A stretch of 7,789 nucleotides of DNA from Clostridia bacterium (GTDB lineage Bacteria; Bacillota; Clostridia; Christensenellales; Borkfalkiaceae): the NCBI GenBank assembly GCA_029054485.1, contig JAIDFD010000258.1, forward strand, positions 1-7,789, written 5' to 3'. Both the position numbers and the translations under genes were made by a program. Under the pieces are notes generated by a model, which worked only from the letters and a program-made list of their open reading frames with translations, made no database searches and was not told where the DNA came from. Positions 1 through 4,572 of the stretch are shown piece after piece (positions within the stretch are counted from its first letter, which is position 1; each line of letters begins with the position of its first letter).

Positions 1-75
1 GACGTAGCTTAGTTGGTCTATAGCGGCCGGTTCATACCCGGCAGGTCGGCGGTTCGAATCCACCCGTCGCTACCA
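1..75 (+). tRNA. tRNA-Met (CAT), elongator type, 5' end cut by the window edge
   Basis: The anticodon stem is GCCGG/CCGGC around the loop TTCATAC, giving anticodon CAT at 33-35. The T arm has TTCGAAT at 53-59 with one C-A mismatch in its stem, and CCA is encoded at 73-75. The 3' acceptor strand CGTCGCT (65-71) pairs with GACG at 1-4, so the first three bases (expected AGC) lie outside the window. The anticodon stem lacks the three consecutive G:C pairs of initiator tRNA, and the GACGTAGCT start resembles elongator tRNA-Met. A lysidine-modified tRNA-Ile(CAT) cannot be excluded. Confidence 0.93.
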
Positions 76-114
76 AAGATAATACCGCGTAACGCGTATT
101 TATATATTTTGACC

Positions 115-189
115 GGCCCCTTGGTCAAGCGGTTAAGACATCACCCTTTCACGGTGGTAACATGGGTTCGATTCCCGTAGGGGTCACCA
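115..189 (+). tRNA. tRNA-Glu (TTC)
   Basis: This is a complete cloverleaf. Acceptor strands GGCCCCT (115-121) and AGGGGTC (179-185) pair with one G-T wobble. The anticodon loop CTTTCAC (146-152) carries TTC at 148-150, the T loop is TTCGATT, and CCA is encoded at 187-189. It lies 39 bp after tRNA-Met, so the two are probably co-transcribed. It is the last host-like gene before the mobile element, which makes its 3' half the likely integration site (inference). Confidence 0.95.
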
Positions 190-191
190 GT

Positions 192-228
192 AAAACAAGG
201 CATTTTCAAACGAAATTGCCTTGTTTTT
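192..228 (+). terminator. Rho-independent terminator after the tRNA pair
   Basis: AAAACAAGGCA (192-202) pairs perfectly with TGCCTTGTTTT (217-227), followed by further T's. It starts three bases after the tRNA-Glu CCA end, so it most likely ends the tRNA transcript. It also overlaps the end of the integrase-like remnant on the other strand. Confidence 0.8.
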
Positions 229-286
229 GCTTATTTTCGCCTATTTTTAAAGATTTTGCCCCAATCTTGCCCCAAATGATTTTTAA
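206..286 (-). pseudogene. Possible 3' remnant of a tyrosine integrase gene
   Basis: On the minus strand 26 codons are open between two TGA stops, reading toward tRNA-Glu: LKIIWGKIGAK, then SLKIGENKQKQGNFV. The repeated W-G-K-x-G-x-K character is encoded by two TTGCCCCAA repeats on the plus strand (256-264 and 267-275). I recall short Gly/Lys/Trp-rich tails of this kind at the C-termini of phage integrases that insert into tRNA genes. No catalytic R-H-R-Y residues remain and there is no start. It may instead be attachment-site DNA with integrase arm-type repeats. The assignment is an inference from position and composition only. Confidence 0.3.
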
Positions 287-303
287 TCAGAATGTTATTG
301 CTT

Positions 304-334
304 GCCGCCCTGCACTATTGCCGGGCGGCTTTTT
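304..334 (+). terminator. GC-rich hairpin with T tract
   Basis: GCCGCCC (304-310) pairs with GGGCGGC (323-329), followed by TTTTT. It has the form of a rho-independent terminator for plus-strand transcription. No plus-strand gene precedes it except the tRNAs, so it may be a back-up terminator or the leftover end of a host gene. Confidence 0.55.
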
Positions 335-335
335 A

Positions 336-560
336 TATGCACCCACGCCGAGCTTACATACTCCCCCACCCTTTCCAGCTCGCCGCGCAAGCGGCTTTTA
401 AAATACTTGCCCGCGGCTCTGATACCGCGCCGAGCTCTGAACGAGCGCGAAAGCCGAGAACGCAACGAACAGCCGCGGGCGCACCGCTTTAAACATACCG
501 CGCCCTCGCGGATAATTCCCGCCGCATACGTTGCTGGGAAAATGCGGCACAGCTTTTGTT
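336..560. other. GC-rich stretch without a supported gene
   Basis: I see no convincing gene here. Short open frames on the plus strand lack ribosome binding sites and have Pro/Arg/Ala-rich compositions typical of chance GC-rich frames. Structure is present: a small hairpin GCCGC-GCAA-GCGGC followed by TTTT (382-398), and a perfect 10-bp inverted repeat GCCCGCGGCT (409-418) / AGCCGCGGGC (471-480). Base composition changes sharply to AT-rich after about 545. Confidence 0.4.
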
Positions 561-720
561 TATTTTTCTGTAAAATGTTTGTGGTAAGGTAAAATGTTAT
601 AAGTAGACAGAAACCGTACTAATATATAACATAAACCGTACTTTTAAAAATTATAAACTGTACTAAATTTTTTTAAAATAGTACGGTTTTGACAAATCTA
701 AAAATGCGCAAAAAATAAAA
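545..720. other. Probable replication origin: AT-rich region with iterons
   Basis: The sequence is AT-rich and contains evenly spaced repeats (listed separately) next to the 3' end of a double winged-helix gene. A further near-direct repeat GTAAAATGTT occurs at 570-579 and 589-598. Iteron arrays beside an AT-rich unwinding element are the hallmark of initiator-dependent plasmid-type origins (established knowledge). Its identity as this element's origin is inferred. No clear DnaA box was found; the nearest match, TTATACAAC around 815, fits poorly. Confidence 0.55.
611..689. repeat. Iteron array, three direct copies plus one inverted copy
   Basis: AAACCGTACT occurs at 611-620 and 633-642, AAACTGTACT at 655-664, and the inverted copy AGTACGGTTT at 680-689. 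The three direct copies start exactly 22 bp apart, about two helical turns, so a protein bound to each would sit on the same face of the DNA. The third and fourth copies also form an 11-bp stem (655-665 with 679-689, one T-G wobble) around an AT loop. This fits binding sites for the initiator encoded just to the right; an operator array for another regulator is the alternative. Confidence 0.7.
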
Positions 721-752
721 AGCCTGATTTTGTTCTAAAAATCAAGCCTTTT
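706..752 (-). terminator. Terminator of the leftward operon, after the initiator gene
   Basis: Read on the minus strand, AAAAGGCTTGATTTT and AAAATCAGGCTTTT form a stem with one bulged G and one G-T pair, followed by a run of T's broken by one A. It lies about 100 bp past the initiator stop codon and before the iterons, so it should end the long minus-strand transcript and keep the origin free of transcription. Confidence 0.75.
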
Positions 753-849
753 GAGGTCGGAAATTCTCTGCACGGCGCATTTTTACGCCTTTGATACCGA
801 TTTTGGTTATTTTATTATACAACTATAAGCGCAGGTGTTAGCCTACGCT

Positions 850-1821
850 TTAAAAGTCTAAATCTTCGTTGTTCGATGTGTCGGTTCGGAAGAAACCGGG
901 CGGGAATTTACTCCGCTTTATCCGGTGTTTTACAAAAAATTCTTCAAGCTCGCCGCGTAATTGTTCCGTTTCAGCTTCGAGCTTTGCAAGTTCCAGCGTT
1001 TCGTTACCTCTGCTCTTGGTTATTTCGTCAACCTTAGCAACGTAGTTAATATTGATACGTTCAATTAATTTCCGATAATCTTCATATTTGCGCATAAGCC
1101 GCGAATGCAATGCCTCAGGCGTTGCTTCCACTCCAAATAAAAGCTTTGAGCTTGCAAGGTCAAGATTTGGATGCTTGACTTGCAATATCTGCGGATTTAC
1201 CGTGTATGAGCTGCACCCACGCCGGCGGTTGTCGTTGCCGTCCTGTTTTTCACTCTGAACGAGCCCGGCGGCTATGATTTCGCGCACCGAATCGCCCGCC
1301 GTACTTTTCGGCATATTTAAAGCTTTGCCTATGCGTTCTTGCGAGCTGATAAACTTTCCATCGGTTTTCGGATTTTCAGCGCCGCGCTTTAACAAAGCCA
1401 ATGCCAATAAGCGCGAACGGGCAAGGCGTTTCTTGTTTCCGTTAATTTCCCATTCACGCTTTAACCAATAGCGGTCAATTTCTATGTAGTCTTTTTTACT
1501 GTACTTTGCTACTATCTCATATCTGGATTGCTTAACAGTTTTAATTAATTTAAGTCGGTTAAGCACTCTAAAAGCTATACAAACGGTTTCTCGCGACATT
1601 CCGAATTTTTCGATGAAGTGGTCATAAGTCAGCTTTGCCGGCTCCTTGTATAGCTTGTTCATTGTATGTATTTCGGCAAGAATAAATTGCGCGCTTAAAT
1701 TGAGCTCCGCAAAAGCGGTTGCCCTACCGTCCTTAGACTTGCCCGTGAACGCTATCGGAAACTCTATATAAGCCGATATGTCCGGGATATTATTTAATTC
1801 TTTCCAAGTCAATTCTGACAT
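850..1821 (-). CDS. Double winged-helix protein, probable replication initiator
   Basis: This 323-aa protein starts at ATG 1821 behind AAAGGA with 9-nt spacing, 15 nt after the zinc-ribbon gene. Residues about 43-107 form one winged-helix unit, with a helix-turn-helix around LTYDHFIEKFGMSRETV and the end LNRLKLIKTV. Residues about 133-208 form a second, with KFISSQERIGKALNMPKST and IIAAGLV. Residues about 240-298 are a charged, coiled-coil-like tail. Two tandem winged helices are the layout of iteron-binding plasmid initiators such as Rep_3 and of related phage replication proteins, but I cannot assign the exact family. Iterons lie about 160 bp beyond its stop. No HUH nickase motif is visible, unlike the rolling-circle initiators of classical filamentous phages. 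A transcription factor is possible, but length and context favour an initiator. Confidence 0.7.
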   Translation of the reverse strand: MSELTWKELNNIPDISAYIEFPIAFTGKSKDGRATAFAELNLSAQFILAEIHTMNKLYKEPAKLTYDHFIEKFGMSRETVCIAFRVLNRLKLIKTVKQSRYEIVAKYSKKDYIEIDRYWLKREWEINGNKKRLARSRLLALALLKRGAENPKTDGKFISSQERIGKALNMPKSTAGDSVREIIAAGLVQSEKQDGNDNRRRGCSSYTVNPQILQVKHPNLDLASSKLLFGVEATPEALHSRLMRKYEDYRKLIERININYVAKVDEITKSRGNETLELAKLEAETEQLRGELEEFFVKHRIKRSKFPPGFFRTDTSNNEDLDF

Positions 1822-1836
1822 TGCGCGGTTTCCTTT

Positions 1837-2067
1837 TTAAACTTCGATTTTTAACTGCTCATAGCCTTGCGGCGGTTTCCTTTTATGCGGGGCGGTGGAC
1901 TTGCCGTTCGCGCCGCCGAGCCTATGCGCCGGGGCGCAATTCGGGCACCAACAGGTTACGCTATCACGCGCAACCGCCCAACCCGCTTTGCGTGCTTTCT
2001 CATCGCTTCTGAAAACAGCGTGAGCGTTGCAGTCATCGCAAGAATAATTTATCTTATCTGTTCTCAT
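1837..2067 (-). CDS. Small phage-type zinc-ribbon protein
   Basis: This 76-aa protein has two cysteine pairs, C10-x2-C13 and C39-x-C41-x2-C44, separated by a segment reading AGWAVARDSVTCWCPNC. Small phage proteins with this CxxC, GW-V and C-P-x-C pattern are common and are thought to bind zinc and perhaps DNA or protein; no specific function is known to me. The start is placed at ATG 2067 because AAAGGA lies 9 nt before it; the upstream in-frame ATG at 2088 has no ribosome binding site. The C-terminal third is basic (HKRKPP). It lies just upstream of the initiator gene, suggesting a replication-module role such as transcription control or a DNA-binding accessory. Confidence 0.75.
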   Translation of the reverse strand: MRTDKINYSCDDCNAHAVFRSDEKARKAGWAVARDSVTCWCPNCAPAHRLGGANGKSTAPHKRKPPQGYEQLKIEV

Positions 2068-2096
2068 TGTTTCGTATCCTTTGACCATGTAAATTG

Positions 2097-2348
2097 TTAG
2101 CCATACCGTTCGAGTAATTCTTCCGCAGTATTTACAAGTAAAGTTGTAGTACGTAGCCCCAAATGAGCTTTATTACCGTCAAGCACTTTATTTAACTCTT
2201 CGTAAACCGTTTGCGCAAACTCTACGAAATCTTCTTGAATTTCCTTTTTTTCTGCTGCAAGCCTTGCGGCTTTTACAATGGCAGTTTGTTGCTCTTTATA
2301 TTCCGTAAATTCTTGTTCAGTCATTTTGATAGTTATAAAAGTTTTCAT
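2097..2348 (-). CDS. Small helical protein of unknown function
   Basis: This 83-aa protein is rich in Glu, Lys, Ala and Thr. The region from about residue 8 to 58 looks continuously helical and amphipathic (TEQEFTEYKEQQTAIVKAAR, then EDFVEFAQTVYEELNKVL). There are no cysteines and no membrane segment. The ATG at 2348 has only a weak GGG element before it; the overlapping upstream 66-aa ORF could supply translational coupling. Its stop at 2097 is 29 nt before the zinc-ribbon start, so the two belong to one transcript with the initiator gene. I do not recognise a family. A small replication accessory or single-strand-binding role would fit the place, but nothing in the sequence shows it. Confidence 0.65.
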   Translation of the reverse strand: MKTFITIKMTEQEFTEYKEQQTAIVKAARLAAEKKEIQEDFVEFAQTVYEELNKVLDGNKAHLGLRTTTLLVNTAEELLERYG

Positions 2349-2517
2349 AATTTACCCATTGTTTTTTCGTTAGTTGTCGCCCATCAGCGCGGCGATGTCG
2401 TTTTTTTAACGAACTTTCGGTCGTTTTAGTGCTGTTTTTTGCTCTCGTTGGCTCTAAATCGTTCACGGTGGACGATTTCGGCAACCGCCTTTTAATAATG
2501 GCGGGGACACCCCGCAC
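2317..2517 (-). CDS. Doubtful 66-aa basic ORF
   Basis: This open frame has a GTG start lying inside a GC-rich palindrome, no ribosome binding site, and a 32-nt overlap with the next gene. The product would be very basic (KRRLPKSS, LKKRHRRADGRQ) and probably disordered, ending NYENFYNYQND. It may be real, starting at a later codon and coupling translation to the following 83-aa gene. It may equally be a chance frame through leader RNA. I do not recognise it. Confidence 0.25.
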   Translation of the reverse strand: MRGVPAIIKRRLPKSSTVNDLEPTRAKNSTKTTESSLKKRHRRADGRQLTKKQWVNYENFYNYQND

Positions 2518-2577
2518 CCCGAATATTTTATTTGTAGTGCGGCGCGGGGCTCTGCCCCGAGTCCCCGATTATTAAAA
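2490..2577. repeat. Long inverted repeat enclosing two GC hairpins
   Basis: The outer arms are TTTTAATAATGGCGGGGAC (2490-2508) and GTCCCCGATTATTAAAA (2561-2577), complementary except for two extra G's. Between or overlapping them are two tight hairpins with 3-nt loops: GCGGGG-ACA-CCCCGC (2501-2515) and CGGGGC-TCT-GCCCCG (2545-2559). The outer and inner folds compete for the same bases at 2501-2508. The region would fold strongly as single-stranded DNA or RNA. Candidate roles are a packaging signal, a strand-conversion origin, or an attenuator between the virion and replication modules. Confidence 0.6.
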
Positions 2578-2628
2578 CAGTCCCGCGCGCCCGCGGCTCG
2601 CCTTTTTCGGGCGCGCGGGTCTGTTTTT
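2574..2628. terminator. Very strong GC hairpin terminator between gene modules
   Basis: AAAACAG-T-CCCGCGCGCCCG (2574-2593) pairs with CGGGCGCGCGGG-T-CTGTTTT (2608-2627): 19 base pairs with a single T-T mismatch and a 14-nt loop. T-rich sequence follows on the plus strand, and a shorter TTTT follows on the minus strand, so it may act in both directions. For the leftward operon it would reduce read-through from the assembly genes into the replication genes. Confidence 0.7.
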
Positions 2629-2629
2629 G

Positions 2630-2649
2630 CTTTTTTTAGCTAAAAAAAG
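2630..2649. repeat. Perfect 20-bp palindrome
   Basis: CTTTTTTTAGCTAAAAAAAG is a perfect palindrome just upstream, in operon direction, of the strong hairpin. Its A/T runs add a T tract after the hairpin for plus-strand transcription. It could also be a protein-binding site. Confidence 0.6.
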
Positions 2650-2689
2650 GGTGTTGCCCCTGTCGGCGTTCCGCTCATTGCTCCCGGCG

Positions 2690-3457
2690 TTACTGTTTCC
2701 GACAGCTTCTCGGCGGGCGTGGTCTGCGTGCCTGAGCGGTAGGCATTGTCTGCACATCGTCCAACGTCAGTTGTCCGGGCAGTTGTCCTTTGCCTTGCGG
2801 CGTGGACGTTACTATCGGCTTATGCTCTGCGTTTCCCGTTTCGTCTTGCTTTGCAAGCGGTTCTTCGAACGCTTCATTTAAATCCGCTTTGTCAGCCCTT
2901 TTTATAATCTTTTTCAGCTCGGCGCGCATTTCGCGCTTAAGCTTGCGTTTAGACAACTTTTTATCGTCCGTTGGCAAGTTCTTGTTGCGCTCGTCCTCGA
3001 TTTCCTTTTCTTCCGACGTGTGCTGAATGTCGGATTCAAGCTCGGCGCGAGCTTCGATTATATCTTGTGCCCGGTTCGTCAGCGGTTGGAAGATTAAACG
3101 CCACAGCCAACAACGCCGCCACGGTTTAAGGTTGCGCTTGCGTTGCTCGATTTCGGCAAGCTTAATATCATAATCGACTTCGCGCATTTTGGAAAGCTCT
3201 TCAAGCTCAAAATCGTACTTGCGGCTTAGCGTTTCGCATTCTTTTTCGATTTGATTTGCAGATAAATTTAATGAGCTTTTAACCTGTTTAAATAACTGCT
3301 CGTAACGCTCGTGTAGCTTTTCTATATCTTCGTTAAAAGCATATAACGGTTGCTTGCGCTTAGGTTTTTCATTTTGCGCTTTTAAAACGGCGCAAAACTC
3401 CGTAAGTGTTTCCGGTGGCGTATCTTTTGGTAAGTTAATGTTTATTTTATTTTTCAA
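2690..3457 (-). CDS. Coiled-coil protein following the assembly ATPase, TTG start
   Basis: The 255-aa product follows the ATPase in another frame. There is no ATG after the ATPase stop until deep in the gene. The best start is TTG 3457, 11 nt inside the ATPase gene, with AGGA 11 nt upstream and GGGA closer (AGGACGGGAAAGACT before TTG); an in-frame ATG at 3658 would imply a 200-nt overlap and has a poor reading. Residues about 40-108 and 130-195 are highly charged helices likely to form coiled coils. Between them is an unusual aromatic/basic patch, KPWRRCWLWRLIFQP (111-125), that could insert into a membrane surface. The C-terminus is Pro/Gln/Arg-rich and disordered. No catalytic motif is seen. 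Placement next to Zot suggests an assembly partner, possibly replacing the missing C-terminal half of pI; that is inference. Confidence 0.7.
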   Translation of the reverse strand: MKNKININLPKDTPPETLTEFCAVLKAQNEKPKRKQPLYAFNEDIEKLHERYEQLFKQVKSSLNLSANQIEKECETLSRKYDFELEELSKMREVDYDIKLAEIEQRKRNLKPWRRCWLWRLIFQPLTNRAQDIIEARAELESDIQHTSEEKEIEDERNKNLPTDDKKLSKRKLKREMRAELKKIIKRADKADLNEAFEEPLAKQDETGNAEHKPIVTSTPQGKGQLPGQLTLDDVQTMPTAQARRPRPPRSCRKQ

Positions 3458-4193
3458 AGTCTTTCCCGTCCTTAGGATAAAAATGTTTTCTGAACGCGTA
3501 ACCGTCGTATAGCTCTCGAATATTGCCGTTATGTGTATACGTTGTTTCGATATAGCCATCGCTTTTGCCGTTTGTCGATATATATTCTTCGATTGCGCTT
3601 GTTTCCGTAAACTCGCGGCAATACCACGTTGTTTTGTAAAGCCGTTTGAAATCGTCAAAAAAATTGATAACCTTGCGCGGCTCTATAAAGCGAGAACCCG
3701 AGGCGCGTATATCTTTATGTATCAGAACGGCGCGGGGTGCGGCTAACAACATAATCACCCTATGGTGGCGGCATTCCATAAAAAATTCAAGCTGTCCGTC
3801 CGGTAAATTATCGCCCTTTGAGCAAAACTCTCTGTGCGCCTCGTCTAAGGCGATTAAAGGCGCGGGGTATAACGCTTTGTAAGTTTCTTTATCATTGCTT
3901 ACGCCGATTTCCTTGCCCTTAATGGGTATTGGCTCAAATGCTTTGCCCGTACGCGTTTTCAAATTCTTATATTTTGTGTTTGCATAAACAGGTGGTCTGT
4001 CGGGGAATGATAGCGGCGTTATGCGCTCTGCGTTTTCTTCTCGGATAAGCTGTTCGGAAAGTTCCCAGCGTTCATCGCCCTGCGTGTAAAGATAGTCGTC
4101 TACAAAGTGTCCCATAAGCGAAGATTTGCCTTTACCTTTCGGTCCGAAAAATATTACGACTTCGCTTTCGGGATTGAGTATTAAGTCAGGCAT
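3447..4193 (-). CDS. Zot/pI-family virion assembly ATPase, short form
   Basis: This 248-aa P-loop protein has the strand VVIFF followed by Walker A GPKGKGKSS at residues 17-25, Walker B LIALDEAH at 113-120, and ECRHHRV at 140-146, the Zot-type SRHH-like segment. Arginines in DIRASGSRF (161-169) are candidate arginine fingers. Zot/pI ATPases drive extrusion of filamentous phage through the inner membrane and are the marker gene of inoviruses (established knowledge). Classical pI proteins are about 350 aa, with a membrane helix after the ATPase domain; here the protein stops at 248 aa without any hydrophobic segment. ATG 4193 is chosen because it overlaps the preceding stop as TAATG; the TTG at 4205 has no usable ribosome binding site. 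A FtsK/HerA-type DNA-packaging ATPase is the main alternative. Confidence 0.82.
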   Translation of the reverse strand: MPDLILNPESEVVIFFGPKGKGKSSLMGHFVDDYLYTQGDERWELSEQLIREENAERITPLSFPDRPPVYANTKYKNLKTRTGKAFEPIPIKGKEIGVSNDKETYKALYPAPLIALDEAHREFCSKGDNLPDGQLEFFMECRHHRVIMLLAAPRAVLIHKDIRASGSRFIEPRKVINFFDDFKRLYKTTWYCREFTETSAIEEYISTNGKSDGYIETTYTHNGNIRELYDGYAFRKHFYPKDGKDFEK

Positions 4194-4378
4194 TACGCGC
4201 CCCAAAACTCTTCGATTGTGTCAAGCACGGTGTCGGCGGTTTCTTTGGTGATTTCGCCGAGTATTAATTTAAAAAACGTAGCCGCTTTAAGCGCCTTGAT
4301 AAATGCGGGTAGCTCTTCGACCGGTTCAACCTTTTTAAGCGTTTCAAGCGTTGCCGCCTTTACTTCTGATTTAGTCAT
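4193..4378 (-). CDS. Small soluble helical protein, assembly-block gene
   Basis: This 61-aa protein is almost entirely predicted helix (SEVKAATLETLKKVEPVEEL, then ITKETADTVLDTIEEFWGA), with one modest hydrophobic patch AATFFKLILG near residues 33-42 that is too short for a confident membrane span. AAGGAG lies 11 nt before its ATG. The start overlaps the upstream stop as ATGA, and its stop overlaps the ATPase start as TAATG, so all three are translationally coupled. Position directly before Zot, size and helicity fit a minor virion or assembly protein. It has no signal peptide, which argues against an ordinary major coat protein. I do not recognise a family. Confidence 0.72.
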   Translation of the reverse strand: MTKSEVKAATLETLKKVEPVEELPAFIKALKAATFFKLILGEITKETADTVLDTIEEFWGA

Positions 4379-4572
4379 TTCTTTTTAAACTCCTTGATTA
4401 TTTGTAAGACTATAAGCCCGGTAGCTACGACACCAAAACCGACGGTCAACCAAGTTAAATAAATAAGCATTGGTTCAAATGCCGGCACTTTGTAAACGTA
4501 AAATTCGAAAAGACACCGAGAGAGCAGGAACACAACAAACAAAACGGAGAAAACGATACTCAGCGTTTTCAT
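4375..4572 (-). CDS. Small double-hydrophobic protein, candidate inovirus coat protein
   Basis: This 65-aa protein has hydrophobic segments at about residues 4-19 and 35-59, with a short polar/aromatic stretch (RCLFEFYVYKVPAFEP) between them and a basic tail KEFKKK. A leader-like hydrophobic segment, an exposed linker, a membrane span and a lysine-rich C-terminus that can bind DNA is the plan of inovirus major coat proteins, which wait in the membrane before assembly. No clear signal-peptidase site is visible, however, so an uncleaved pVI-, pVII- or pIX-like minor protein is equally possible. Start ATG 4572 overlaps the stop of the 506-aa gene (ATGA) with only a weak ribosome binding site, so it relies on coupling; a coat protein needed in thousands of copies would normally have a stronger signal. 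Confidence 0.72.
   Translation of the reverse strand: MKTLSIVFSVLFVVFLLSRCLFEFYVYKVPAFEPMLIYLTWLTVGFGVVATGLIVLQIIKEFKKK

Noticed and set aside
162..592. Three overlapping plus-strand open frames of 66-96 codons after the tRNAs
   Set aside because: One starts inside tRNA-Glu, none has a ribosome binding site, and all run through hairpins with Pro/Arg/Ala-rich compositions typical of chance frames.
611..689. Iteron repeats considered as a CRISPR array
   Set aside because: The repeats are only 10 bp, the intervals are 12 bp of AT-rich sequence, and no cas genes are present.
689..717. Plus-strand promoter using TTGACA at 689-694
   Set aside because: No acceptable -10 box lies at 16-18 bp; the sequence there is AAAATA, and no plus-strand gene follows.
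2572..2757. 61-codon minus-strand frame running through the strong hairpin
   Set aside because: It is the alternate frame of the coiled-coil gene's end, continuing through the GC-rich stem; the Arg/Pro/Lys-rich tail reflects the hairpin sequence.
3447..3457. Programmed frameshift joining the ATPase and the coiled-coil gene
   Set aside because: A -1 slip leads to an immediate TGA, and the +1 shift required has no recognised slippery site; independent initiation at TTG is simpler.
3458..3658. ATG 3658 as the start of the coiled-coil gene
   Set aside because: It would overlap the ATPase gene by about 200 bp, and the extra residues have no sensible composition. TTG 3457 has a plausible ribosome binding site.
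4194..4205. TTG at 4205 as the ATPase start
   Set aside because: It has no properly spaced ribosome binding site, while ATG 4193 overlaps the preceding stop as TAATG in line with the other coupled junctions and leaves a normal N-terminus before the first beta strand.
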